A stretch of 32,545 nt of DNA. It comes from DASYHS01 sp035998295. Its GTDB lineage: Bacteria > Pseudomonadota > Alphaproteobacteria > Azospirillales > Azospirillaceae. The stretch lies in the NCBI RefSeq assembly GCF_035998295.1, contig NZ_DASYHS010000141.1, forward strand, positions 1 to 32,545. The letters run 5' to 3'. Positions 1-7,094 of the stretch are shown here, one piece after another. The notes below the pieces were generated by a model, which saw only the letters and a program-made list of their open reading frames with translations, made no database searches and was not told where the DNA came from. The first letter of the stretch is position 1. Every line of letters begins with the position of its first letter. Made by a program: the position numbers and the translations under genes.

Positions 1-136
1 CGCCCATGCCGGGCTCGGCCAGCAGCGTCTCGCCCGCGGCCGGGTCGGCGTAGCCGATCATGCGCGCCGCGGTGGCGGGAGTGGCGCCGTTGGCGACCAG
101 GCGGCAGAACAGTTCCTGGCGGGGGTCGAGCGTCAC
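1..136 (-). CDS. Terminase small subunit-like protein (N-terminus only, runs off the left edge)
   Basis: About 45 N-terminal residues are visible, beginning VTLDPRQELFCRLVANG and continuing through ATPATAARMIGYADP. The pattern of a proline-arginine-glutamine opening, an aromatic residue, then an alanine-rich helix and a 'GYA/GYS' turn resembles the N-terminal helix-turn-helix of phage terminase small subunits and related DNA-binding proteins. The start is GTG at 136, chosen because a strong AAGGAG ribosome binding site lies about 7 bases upstream (142-149). A promoter with an embedded SOS box lies further upstream, so the gene is probably DNA-damage inducible. It could belong to a prophage remnant or be a stand-alone regulator; the missing C-terminal part prevents a choice. 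The family assignment rests on a short stretch and is tentative. Confidence 0.5.
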   Translation of the reverse strand, partial: MTLDPRQELFCRLVANGATPATAARMIGYADPAAGETLLAEPGMG

Positions 137-166
137 GGGCCGGCTCCTTGCGAATGCGCGTAGGAC

Positions 167-195
167 AATCTGGAACAAAATAGGAACTAAGTCAA
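167..195 (-). promoter_or_regulatory. Predicted sigma-70 promoter of the terminase-like gene
   Basis: Read on the - strand, a TTGACT -35 hexamer (190-195) is followed by a 17-base spacer and a CAGATT -10 hexamer (167-172). The -35 matches five of six consensus bases and the -10 three of six. The spacer is occupied exactly by the GAAC-N7-GAAC site, the expected place for repressor control. Transcription would start about 160, roughly 25 bases before the GTG at 136. Confidence 0.5.
173..187 (-). promoter_or_regulatory. LexA (SOS) box, alphaproteobacterial type
   Basis: GAAC (173-176), seven bases, then GAAC (184-187); on the - strand this is GTTC-N7-GTTC, the direct-repeat LexA operator known from alphaproteobacteria. 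The match is perfect in both half-sites and the site fills the spacer of the predicted promoter for the terminase-like gene. It could also influence the divergent EI24-like gene starting at 259, but its position inside the - strand promoter favours the leftward gene. Confidence 0.65.
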
Positions 196-201
196 GCCGA
201 C

Positions 202-231
202 TTGTGGAAGCGGGCCGGATGCCGCTACATA
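202..231 (+). promoter_or_regulatory. Candidate promoter of the EI24-like gene
   Basis: TTGTGG (202-207), an 18-base spacer and TACATA (226-231) form a plausible but weak sigma-70 promoter, about 28 bases before the ATG at 259. Both hexamers are only partial matches. Confidence 0.3.
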
Positions 232-258
232 CGCGCATTCCATCGGAGCCGGACCGCC

Positions 259-945
259 ATGCCGACCTCGCTGTTCCGCGCCTTCGGCGCGCTCTCCGAC
301 CCGGCCGTGCGCCGGGTGCTGTGGCTCGGCATCCTGGGCGCGGTCGCAGGCTTCCTCCTGGTCGCGGGGGCCGCCTGGTTCCTGCTGCTGGGAACGGAGC
401 TGTTCGCGATCGGCTGGCTCGACGCCATCGTCGACGTGCTGGGCGGCCTTGCCGCCCTGTTCCTGGCCTATCTGATGTTCCCGGCCATCGTCATCGCCGT
501 CTCGGGCCTGCTGCTCGACGAGGTCGTGGACGCGGTCGAGCGGCGGCACTATCCCCGGCTGCCGCCGGCCGAGAGCCTGGGGCTGGCGCGCTCGATCGGG
601 CTGTCGCTGCGGTTCCTGGCCACCGTGGTGGGGCTCAACCTGCTCGCGCTGCCGGTCTATCTGTTCGTCCCGGCCCTGAACCTGGTCGTGTTCTATCTGC
701 TGAACGGCTATCTGCTCGGCCGGGAGTATTTCGAGCTGGTCTCGTTTCGCCGGATGCCGAGGCAGGACGCCACCGTGCTCCGGCGCCGGCACGGGGTGAG
801 ACTTTTTTGGGCCGGGCTCGCGATCGCCTTCCTTTCCACGATCCCGATCGTCAATCTGCTGGTTCCCGTCGTGGCGAGCGCCTTCATGGCCCACGTCTTC
901 TATTCCGAGCTGGGCTTCGGCAGGGCGGGCGGCCGCTTAGGGTGA
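259..945 (+). CDS. EI24/CysZ-like multi-pass membrane protein
   Basis: A 228-residue inner-membrane protein starting MPTSLFRAFGAL. Four long hydrophobic segments are visible: near residues 20-46, 55-90, 118-155 and 195-225, separated by short charged loops. This layout, with a GYLLGREYFELVSFRR motif about two-thirds of the way in, fits the EI24 family, which in bacteria includes the sulfate permease CysZ. No cysteine-biosynthesis neighbour is present, so a sulfate-transport role is not supported by context. ATG 259 is preferred over the longer reading from 202, because the extension is arginine-rich, unlike the family N-terminus, and overlaps the candidate promoter; a GGAG lies about 10 bases upstream. 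The gene is followed by a bactofilin gene, separated by 75 bases containing a CtrA-like site. Confidence 0.75.
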   Translation: MPTSLFRAFGALSDPAVRRVLWLGILGAVAGFLLVAGAAWFLLLGTELFAIGWLDAIVDVLGGLAALFLAYLMFPAIVIAVSGLLLDEVVDAVERRHYPRLPPAESLGLARSIGLSLRFLATVVGLNLLALPVYLFVPALNLVVFYLLNGYLLGREYFELVSFRRMPRQDATVLRRRHGVRLFWAGLAIAFLSTIPIVNLLVPVVASAFMAHVFYSELGFGRAGGRLG

Positions 946-964
946 GTAATCAGCCGTTAACCAT
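946..964 (+). promoter_or_regulatory. CtrA-like binding site upstream of the bactofilin gene
   Basis: GTAA (946-949), seven bases, then TTAACCAT (957-964). The CtrA consensus known from Caulobacter and relatives is TTAA-N7-TTAAC, with TTAACCAT as a recognised half-site. Here the half-site is perfect and the distal TTAA has one mismatch. The site overlaps an AT-rich stretch (962-970) that could serve as a -10 element, about 55 bases before the bactofilin ATG. Confidence 0.45.
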
Positions 965-1020
965 ATTAATCTAGTGTCGAGAGCAGCCGATCCAACGACC
1001 TGCTTTGGGGGCCACCGCCT

Positions 1021-1668
1021 ATGTTTCGACGCAAGACTCCGTCCGGCGGAAACGTCAAATCCGAAGGTGCCGGTACGGCGAGCCCGCCCGCACCGATCGT
1101 GACTGCCGGGGCCTCCGAGCCGCCGCCGCCGCGTTCCCCGTTTGCCGACAAGGAACCCGATATGTCGACCTTCAAGACGCCGTCCGCGAACCCCACCTCC
1201 CCCTCGCCGTTCAAGACGGAGATCCCGCGCCGCGTCGTCGAGATCCCGGGCGGCCCCACCCGCCGTAACGATGGGCCGGCCGTGCCCGCCGGCGCCGCGC
1301 TCGGGTCCGCGACCGACATGCGCAAGCTGATCGTCGGCCGGGACATCTCCCTGTCCGGTGAGATCACCGCCTGCGACGTCCTGGTCGTCGAGGGGACCGT
1401 CGAGGCGAAGCTGCGCGACGGCCGCAACATCGAGATCGCCGAGTCGGGCCTGTTCAAGGGTTCGGTCGAGATCGACGAGGCCGACATCGCCGGCCGGTTC
1501 GAGGGCGACATCAGCGTGCGCGGCCGCCTGCGCCTGCGCGCGACCGGCCGCATCACCGGCTCGATCCGCTACGGCGAGCTCGAGGTCGAGGCCGGCGGCC
1601 AGCTGACCGGCGACATCCAGGTCCTGGGCGCCAACGTCACCAAGATGGCCCACGGCGCTGCCGAGTAA
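1021..1668 (+). CDS. Bactofilin-family cytoskeletal protein
   Basis: A 215-residue protein. The first ~95 residues are rich in Pro, Ser, Ala and Lys and look disordered. Residues from about 100 (MRKLIVGRDISLSGEI) to 205 form the bactofilin (DUF583) beta-helical core, recognisable by repeating short strands such as GTVEAKL, GLFKGSVEI, GDISVRGRLRL and GRITGSIRYGELEVEAGG, each turning on Gly. Bactofilins polymerise without nucleotide and act as membrane-associated scaffolds for cell shape, stalk or polar functions. No peptidase (M23) partner lies next to it, unlike many bactofilin operons. The ATG at 1021 gives the family-like short basic start MFRRK. Transcription ends at the hairpin at 1700-1727. 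Confidence 0.9.
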   Translation: MFRRKTPSGGNVKSEGAGTASPPAPIVTAGASEPPPPRSPFADKEPDMSTFKTPSANPTSPSPFKTEIPRRVVEIPGGPTRRNDGPAVPAGAALGSATDMRKLIVGRDISLSGEITACDVLVVEGTVEAKLRDGRNIEIAESGLFKGSVEIDEADIAGRFEGDISVRGRLRLRATGRITGSIRYGELEVEAGGQLTGDIQVLGANVTKMAHGAAE

Positions 1669-1699
1669 GCTTCGGCATCCGGGCACCGGAACGGAAAAT

Positions 1700-1727
1700 C
1701 CCCGCCTCGAAGGAGGCGGGGTTCTTT
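1700..1727 (+). terminator. Bidirectional intrinsic terminator
   Basis: A perfect 9-bp stem (CCCCGCCTC 1700-1708 and GAGGCGGGG 1713-1721) with a GAAG loop is followed by TTCTTT on the + strand. On the - strand the same stem is followed by ATTTTCC. It sits between convergent genes (bactofilin ending at 1668, cytochrome c peroxidase ending at 1747) and probably serves both. Confidence 0.85.
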
Positions 1728-1746
1728 GTGCTCCGGCGGGGGTGGA

Positions 1747-3007
1747 TCATCGTGCCGCTTCCCCTGGCGGCGCGCCGACGACCGCCGGCCCGGACAGGGT
1801 TCGCAGGAAGGCCTCGAGCTGACCGAGTTCTTTCTCCGACAATCCGAGCGGACGCAACTCGCTGTGGCCGGTCGACGCTTTCGGGGCGCGGTTATAGTGG
1901 TCGAGGACCTCGCGCAGGGTGGCGAACTGTCCGGCGTGCATGTAAGGCGGCCGCTCGGCGACCCCCCCGAAGCGCGGGCGGCTTGAAGGCGCGTTCCATA
2001 TCCTCACCCGTCGACGCCATGAAACGCAGCTCGGCGCAGTCGGTGGGCGCCGCATCGCTGTAGGGGCCGAGACAGTTGAACGGATCTTCGCGCACGTGAA
2101 GCGCCCCTACGGCGCGCCCGCGATCCGCGGGCATTCCCGCCACAGGAGGGACGCCGGTGTTGTGGAAGTGGTTGTCCGTGAAGAGCGGGCCGTTGTGGCA
2201 GTTGATGCACTGGCCCTTGCCGACGAAAACCTTCAGGCCCTGGAACTCGTCCGCGCTCAACAAACCCGCCGCCTCGGCCGGATCACCGGAGAAGGCGCTG
2301 ACCCAGCGGTCGAAGCGGGACGGGCCGAATCCGATGCGACGCTCGTAAGCGGCAATGGCCTTGCCCAAGTTGACGAAGACGTGGGTAACCGTCTCGCGAT
2401 CCTTTGCTGTCATGCTGTCCCAGGCGGCGCGTGCGGCCGGTTCCTCGACGGGTCCGGCGGCGGCCGGTAGATGGTCGAGTGCGGGAAGCGCCCCGAACAG
2501 TGTCTCGTAGGACTCGCGGTAATGCGCGGCCACGAGATGGGCGTAGCGGGTACGGTCGCCGCCATGCTCCACGGCACTTTCCAGCGGCCCCAGGGCCTGG
2601 GCCCACAGGCTGTCCTTGCGGCCGTCCCAGAAAAGCCAGGGACTGTGGGCTATCCCAGCTACCGGCATGGTGCGGCGGTCGGTCGTGCCGATGCCCTGGC
2701 CGAGCCGCAAGCCGTCCTGGAAACCCTTCTCCGGCACGTGGCAGGTGGCGCAGGAGATCGTGCCGCTCGAACTGAAGCGCGCGTCGAAGAACAGGGCCTC
2801 GCCCAGCACCGCCGCACGCGGATCCTCGACCACGCGGTTGGACGGGTCGGCGGGAGGGGCTGGTAGCTGGTCCAAGGCGAGGGGTCGGATCAGCCGCCAT
2901 TCCTCCTCGGAAATCGGCCGGTCCGAGCGTGCGACGGCGCCATCGAGGGCGAGCGCCAAGCCCGCAAGGGCGAGCAGCGCAGCGAGCCCATGGGTGAGTC
3001 CGAGCAT
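1747..3007 (-). pseudogene. Di-heme cytochrome c peroxidase/MauG-family protein, interrupted by a frameshift
   Basis: The N-terminal reading frame starts at ATG 3007 with a signal peptide (about residues 1-26, ending DGAVA). It carries two haem-binding motifs, CATCH near residue 86 and CINCH near residue 246, as in periplasmic di-haem peroxidases. After AFKPPALRG the frame shifts: the family-typical continuation VAERPPYMHAGQFATL and the C-terminus appear in another frame down to 1747. The shift maps to a run of seven C (seven G on the coding strand) at 1962-1968; six would restore one frame. As written, the product loses the conserved PYMHAG segment, including the Met expected as distal haem ligand. 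The cause could be a sequencing error, a true mutation or homopolymer slippage. It lies 9 bases after the lipoprotein gene, probably in one operon. Confidence 0.85.
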
Positions 3008-3016
3008 GGCCGGCCC

Positions 3017-3466
3017 TCAGAGCATGAGATTGAACGTCACGCCGTCGCGGCCGCTCTTTCCCTCAACGTCGAATTCGAGCACCCACCAGCCCGGCATGGT
3101 GAACTTCATGCCTTCCAGCGCGTAGAGGCCGTCGCCGAGATAGCGCGTCACGGCCGGCTGCGACGGGAGCCCATGGCCGTGCTGGGGCATACCGCCATCG
3201 ACGACGATCTTTGCCGCCTCGACCGGCTGGCCGTCGGGGGTCCGGATCTCGACGGTCCAGGCATGCATGCTTCCCAGCGGTATCGGATCCGAGGCCGGGG
3301 CGACGGTGACGACATAGCGGCCGGCTTCGGCGCTCCTGGAGCGGGCAAGATCCAGGTCGGCAGGCGGTGTCCTCATCACGCAGCCGGCGACGGCAAGGGT
3401 GGAGGCGACGGCGAGGCCGGCGAGCGCCAAACTCCAGCGCCGGAGTGGGTGGGCGTAGGAAGACAT
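3017..3466 (-). CDS. YtkA/FixH-like domain lipoprotein
   Basis: A 149-residue protein starting MSSYAHPLRRWSLALAG. The N-terminus is a lipoprotein signal peptide ending in the lipobox VAGC (Cys near residue 28), so it should be lipid-anchored in the cell envelope. The rest is a small beta-rich domain with PIPLGSMHAWTVEI, a His-rich GGMPQHGHGLPSQP loop, then GLYALEGMKFTMPGWWVL. This pattern fits the YtkA-like/FixH-related immunoglobulin-like fold; the Met/His loop suggests metal binding, possibly copper, but that is inference. The longer reading from 3523 would put 19 arginine-rich residues before a normal signal peptide, so ATG 3466 is preferred. It is followed after 9 bases by the di-haem peroxidase gene, which suggests a shared periplasmic redox or metal function. 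Confidence 0.7.
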   Translation of the reverse strand: MSSYAHPLRRWSLALAGLAVASTLAVAGCVMRTPPADLDLARSRSAEAGRYVVTVAPASDPIPLGSMHAWTVEIRTPDGQPVEAAKIVVDGGMPQHGHGLPSQPAVTRYLGDGLYALEGMKFTMPGWWVLEFDVEGKSGRDGVTFNLML

Positions 3467-3559
3467 GTGTACGGGTCTCTTCGAGCAGGAGCGGTCCCGC
3501 GCGGACCGCGACGGGCGAAACATAGGCGCGACCCGCCGGCGGCGACTTGAACGGAGGGG

Positions 3560-4330
3560 CTATAATCGGATGAAGGACGAGGGCGTGATGCCGAACATGC
3601 TGCGGAACGTTCGGCTCATGTGCGCCTGATCGGCAAAGCCTCCGGCGTGCGCCGCGTCCGTCAAGGACCCGCCATCCGCCACGATCAGGAGCGCCCGCTC
3701 CATTCTCAGCCAAAGCACGAATGCGCGGAATGGCAGCCCGGTTTCGGCGACGAACAGGTGTCGGTAACGACCGGGCGACAGCCGGACCGCAGCAGCGGCT
3801 TCGATCAGGGTCACCGGCCCGTCGAGCCGCCCGCGAAGCCACGCGATGCTTCGCACGACACGAGGATCGACACCGAGCGAGCGCGGCGCATTCTCACCTG
3901 CGAGCGACGTCAGGACAGCCTGCGCGGCGGCGATCAAGGAGCTGCCGCCAGCGCGTCCGGACCACAGGCGCCGCAATTCCAGAGCTGCCGGCCCACCCGC
4001 AGCCCCCGCCTCGAGATCGGCGATGGCTTCGGTTCCGTAGCGTGCCAGGATCGCGCGCCCGAGCACCGATTCGGGCTCGGTGAAAATCATTGCGACTTCG
4101 GCGCCCCGGCCGTCGAAGGCATGGCGATGGTGAGAGGGGATCAGGGCAGCCCGGAAGTGCCGCCAGACGCCCTCGTATCCCGCGAAGGCAACGGATTGGT
4201 CCGGTTCGAGCGGTAGGCAGATCTGAATGGCGTGGTGCTGGTGAAAGTCCGCCGGCTTGCCGCTTCGACCGATCCACAGGCTGCCGCCGCGCCAGAGATG
4301 GATTTGGCCGATACCGGTAGCGTCGCGCAT
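3560..4330 (-). CDS. AraC-family transcriptional regulator
   Basis: A 256-residue regulator. The C-terminal ~100 residues hold two helix-turn-helix units: VTLIEAAAAVRLSPGRYRHLF near residue 175 and SLTDAAHAGGFADQAHMSRTF near residue 225, ending with the AraC-family signature FRSMFGITPSSF. The N-terminal part includes HQHHAIQICLPL, a cupin-like effector-binding segment. It is encoded 93 bases upstream of, and in the same direction as, the lipoprotein/peroxidase pair, so it is a candidate activator of that pair. The start ATG 4330 gives MRDATGIGQIHLW, a typical AraC opening. An inverted repeat lies about 40 bases upstream. Confidence 0.88.
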   Translation of the reverse strand: MRDATGIGQIHLWRGGSLWIGRSGKPADFHQHHAIQICLPLEPDQSVAFAGYEGVWRHFRAALIPSHHRHAFDGRGAEVAMIFTEPESVLGRAILARYGTEAIADLEAGAAGGPAALELRRLWSGRAGGSSLIAAAQAVLTSLAGENAPRSLGVDPRVVRSIAWLRGRLDGPVTLIEAAAAVRLSPGRYRHLFVAETGLPFRAFVLWLRMERALLIVADGGSLTDAAHAGGFADQAHMSRTFRSMFGITPSSFIRL

Positions 4331-4368
4331 GGCCGATCTGCCGTTCAGGAACCATCATCCTATCGCAG

Positions 4369-4394
4369 CCCGCAACGCGGCGAAACGTTGCGGG
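4369..4394. repeat. Perfect inverted repeat upstream of the AraC-family gene
   Basis: CCCGCAACG (4369-4377) and CGTTGCGGG (4386-4394) are perfect inverted copies separated by 8 bases, about 40 bases from the AraC-family ATG. This could be an operator or an RNA hairpin in the 5' leader; no U-run follows on either strand. Confidence 0.5.
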
Positions 4395-4621
4395 GGGAAT
4401 CAAAACATGGGCGCGGAGCTTCGTTTTCAGTTCCTCGGTTGCCGAGCTATCCGCGGTGTCGGGGAATGGAAGCGAGCGGTTCCATGGGCTGTCGACTGGA
4501 GTAGCCCGGGTTCTGGGAGTAGTCGGAGCGCGACATCGGCCGGCAGGAGTCCGCCGCCTCGCGGACCCGGTATTCCGGAAGGCCTTTTCCGTGGCCGGAT
4601 GCCGCCTGGCGGCCGCCCTGG

Positions 4622-4646
4622 GCGCTTCCGGATGAACCGGAAACGC
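4622..4646 (-). terminator. Hairpin downstream of pnp, possible 3'-end or termination structure
   Basis: On the - strand GCGTTTCCGG pairs with CCGGAAGCGC (10 bp, one G-U pair) around a TTCAT loop, 36 bases after the pnp stop. No U-run follows, so it is more likely an mRNA 3'-end stabiliser or a Rho-linked end than a classic intrinsic terminator. Confidence 0.4.
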
Positions 4647-4681
4647 TCAGGGTTCGTGTTGCTCGGTTGCCGGCGCCGCGA

Positions 4682-6799
4682 TCAGCCTTCGGCCGTCTTG
4701 GACAGGTCGGCGCCGGTCTCCTGGTCGACGACCTTCATCGACAGCTTCACCTTGCCGCGGTCGTCGAAGCCCAGCACCTTGACCTTGACTTCGTCGCCCT
4801 GCTTGACGATGTCGGCCACCTTGCCGACCCGCTCGGCCTTCAGCTCGGAGATGTGGACCAGCCCGTCGCGCGAGCCGAGGAAGTTCACGAAGGCGCCGAA
4901 ATCGACGACCTTCACGACCTTGCCCGTGTAGATCTGGCCGATCTCCGGCTCGGCGACGATGCCGCGGATCCAGTCGATCGCCGCCTGGCTCGCCTTGCCG
5001 TCGACGGCCGCGACCTTGACCGTGCCGTCGTCGTCGATGTCGATCTTCGCGCCGGTCTGCTCCACGATCTCCCGGATCACCTTGCCGCCCGAGCCGATCA
5101 CGTCGCGGATCTTCTCCTTCGGGATGTTGATCACGGTGATGCGCGGGGCGTTCTGGTTCACGGCCTCACGGGCGCCGCCCAGGGCCTTGCCCATCTCGCC
5201 CAGGATGTGCATGCGGCCGTCACGGGCCTGGCCGAGCGCGATGCGCATGATCTCCTCGGTGATCGAGGTGATCTTGATGTCCATCTGCAGCGCGGTGATG
5301 CCCTTCTCGGTGCCGGCCACCTTGAAGTCCATGTCGCCGAGATGGTCCTCGTCGCCGAGGATGTCGGACAGGACCGCGTAGCGCTCCTGCTCCTTGATCA
5401 GGCCCATCGCGATGCCGGCGACCGGGCGCGGCAGCGGGACGCCGGCATCCATCAGCGACAGCGAGGTGCCGCAGACGGTCGCCATCGAGGACGAGCCGTT
5501 GGACTCCGTGATCTCCGAGACGACCCGCAGCGTGTAGGGGAACTGCTCCTTGCTCGGCACCAGCGGGCGCACCGCGCGCCAGGCGAGCTTGCCATGGCCG
5601 ATCTCGCGCCGGCCCGGCGAGCCCATGCGGCCGGCCTCGCCGACGGAGTAGGGCGGGAAGTTGTAGTGGAGCATGAAGCTCTCGCGGTACTCGCCCTCGA
5701 GCGCGTCGATGATCTGCTCGTCCTGGCTGGTGCCGAGCGTGGTCACGACCAGCGCCTGGGTCTCGCCGCGCGTGAACAGGGCCGAGCCGTGGGTGCGGGG
5801 CAGCACCCCGACCTCCGAGACGATCGGCCGGATGTCGGCGGTGCCGCGGCCGTCGATGCGCTTGCCGGTCTCCAGCACCGAGCCGCGCAGGACGTCGGCC
5901 TCGGCCGCCTTGAAGGAGGAGGCGATCGCCTCGGGTGCGATCTCCTCGGCCATCAGCGTCTCGAGCGCCTTGACCTTGGCCGCGCTCAGCTTCTCGTGGC
6001 GCGCCTGCTTCAGCGTCTCGCGGTAGGCGGCGCGGACGTCGTCGCCGACCACCTCGGTGACGCGGCGCTTGACCGCCTCGGCGTCGTAGGACGGCGCCGG
6101 CATGTCCCAGGGTTCCTTGGCGGCCTGCTCGGCAAGGCCGATGATCGCCTCGATGACCGGCTGGAAGTGCTGGTGGCCGAACATGACGGCGCCCAGCATC
6201 ACGTCCTCGGGCAGCTCCTTCGCCTGCGACTCGACCATCAGCACGCCTTCGGTGGTGCCGGCGACGACCAGGTCGAGGTCGATGTCCTCCATCTGGTCCT
6301 GGGTCGGGTTCAGCACGAACGCGCCGTTCCTGTAGCCGACGCGGGCGGCGCCGACGGGGCCGAGGAAGGGCACGCCCGAGATCGTCAGCGCCGCCGAGGC
6401 GCCGATCATGGCGACGATGTCCGGGTCGTTCTCGAGGTCGTGGCTGAGAACCGTGCAGACCACCTGCGTCTCGTTCCGGAAGCCGCTGACGAACAGGGGA
6501 CGGATCGGACGGTCGATCAGGCGGCTGACCAGCGTCTCCTTCTCCGAGGGACGGCCCTCGCGCTTGAAGAAGCCGCCCGGGATCTTACCCGCGGCGAAGG
6601 TCTTCTCCTGGTAGTTGACCGTCAGGGGAAAGAAGTCGATCCCCGGCTTGGCGGTCTTCTGGAACACGGCCGTGCACAGGACGGTCGTCTCGCCGTAGGT
6701 GACCAGCACCGCGCCGTCGGCCTGCCGAGCGATCTTGCCGGTCTCCAGCACCAGCTTGCGCCCGCCCCAGTCGAGTTCCTTACGATAGACATTGAACAT
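4682..6799 (-). CDS. pnp: Polyribonucleotide nucleotidyltransferase (PNPase)
   Basis: A 705-residue protein, the usual length. It degrades RNA 3'-to-5' with phosphate and forms the core of the degradosome; as a trimer it acts in the cytoplasm. Visible order: first RNase PH domain (from MFNVYRKELDWGG, with the RPSEKETLVSRLIDRPIRPL segment near residue 85), second RNase PH domain (TRGETQALVVTTLGTSQD near 340, SNGSSSMATVCGTSLSLMDAG near 430), KH domain (IGSGGKVIREIVEQTGAKIDI near 565) and S1 domain (GQIYTGKVVKVVDFGAFVNFL near 625). A good GGAAGGAAG ribosome binding site precedes ATG 6799. It is the last gene of the rimP-nusA-infB block, after rpsO, from which it is separated by 295 bases with three hairpins. 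Confidence 0.97.
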   Translation of the reverse strand: MFNVYRKELDWGGRKLVLETGKIARQADGAVLVTYGETTVLCTAVFQKTAKPGIDFFPLTVNYQEKTFAAGKIPGGFFKREGRPSEKETLVSRLIDRPIRPLFVSGFRNETQVVCTVLSHDLENDPDIVAMIGASAALTISGVPFLGPVGAARVGYRNGAFVLNPTQDQMEDIDLDLVVAGTTEGVLMVESQAKELPEDVMLGAVMFGHQHFQPVIEAIIGLAEQAAKEPWDMPAPSYDAEAVKRRVTEVVGDDVRAAYRETLKQARHEKLSAAKVKALETLMAEEIAPEAIASSFKAAEADVLRGSVLETGKRIDGRGTADIRPIVSEVGVLPRTHGSALFTRGETQALVVTTLGTSQDEQIIDALEGEYRESFMLHYNFPPYSVGEAGRMGSPGRREIGHGKLAWRAVRPLVPSKEQFPYTLRVVSEITESNGSSSMATVCGTSLSLMDAGVPLPRPVAGIAMGLIKEQERYAVLSDILGDEDHLGDMDFKVAGTEKGITALQMDIKITSITEEIMRIALGQARDGRMHILGEMGKALGGAREAVNQNAPRITVINIPKEKIRDVIGSGGKVIREIVEQTGAKIDIDDDGTVKVAAVDGKASQAAIDWIRGIVAEPEIGQIYTGKVVKVVDFGAFVNFLGSRDGLVHISELKAERVGKVADIVKQGDEVKVKVLGFDDRGKVKLSMKVVDQETGADLSKTAEG

Positions 6800-6880
6800 C
6801 TTTGCTTCCTTCCATCCGACACCCGGCCGCCCCGGATTGGGCGATCGGGCCCGCGGTTCTCCGTCGTCTCATCCCGCGTG

Positions 6881-6920
6881 AAAATACGAAAACGGCCGGT
6901 CCCGCGACTGCGGGCCGGCC
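6881..6920 (-). terminator. Intrinsic terminator/attenuator between rpsO and pnp
   Basis: On the - strand an 11-bp GC-rich stem (6894-6899 plus 6901-6905 pairing with 6910-6920, one bulged base) is followed by the T-rich tract GTTTTCGTATTTT (6881-6893). It would end most rpsO transcripts before pnp, leaving pnp to read-through or an internal promoter; I see no clear promoter between it and pnp. Confidence 0.7.
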
Positions 6921-6952
6921 AGATGACTGCATGAAATCCGATGCATGGAATG

Positions 6953-6975
6953 CCGCCGGGGCACGTCCCCGGCGG
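6953..6975 (-). repeat. Hairpin in the rpsO-pnp intergenic region
   Basis: CCGCCGGGG (6953-6961) and CCCCGGCGG (6967-6975) form a perfect 9-bp stem around CACGT. No U-run follows. It may be a processing site or 3' stabiliser in the rpsO-pnp mRNA. Confidence 0.6.
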
Positions 6976-7011
6976 AGCCGCCGCCTTCCGCTACCGCGAC
7001 GGCCCCGGTGT

Positions 7012-7033
7012 CGCGCCCGCCATCGCGGGCGCG
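7012..7033 (-). repeat. Hairpin just downstream of rpsO
   Basis: CGCGCCCGC (7012-7020) and GCGGGCGCG (7025-7033) form a perfect 9-bp stem with a four-base loop, about 60 bases after the rpsO stop. It is the first of three hairpins before pnp. Confidence 0.6.
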
Positions 7034-7094
7034 GTCCATCCTGCGGGTCGTCGGGGCGAAAGGCGACGAGCTGATCACCGTACCCGGTCGCCGC

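Larger units (their letters stand above)
4331..4681. other. Intergenic region between the araC-family gene and pnp
   Basis: About 350 bases without a convincing gene. It should hold the pnp 3' end and the promoter of the AraC-family gene, both read leftward. I see a 9-bp inverted repeat at 4369-4394, a 10-bp hairpin at 4622-4646, and a smaller inverted repeat GTCCGC/GCGGAC near 4550-4567. No clear -35/-10 pair, tRNA or conserved small ORF is visible. Confidence 0.5.

Noticed and set aside
202..258. N-terminal extension of the EI24-like protein.
   Set aside because: The extra 19 residues are Arg-rich and unlike the family, and they overlap a candidate promoter; ATG 259 fits better.
4667..6934. 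A 755-codon + strand open frame opposite pnp.
   Set aside because: It is a mirror of pnp codon bias, with no recognisable domain or proper ribosome binding site.
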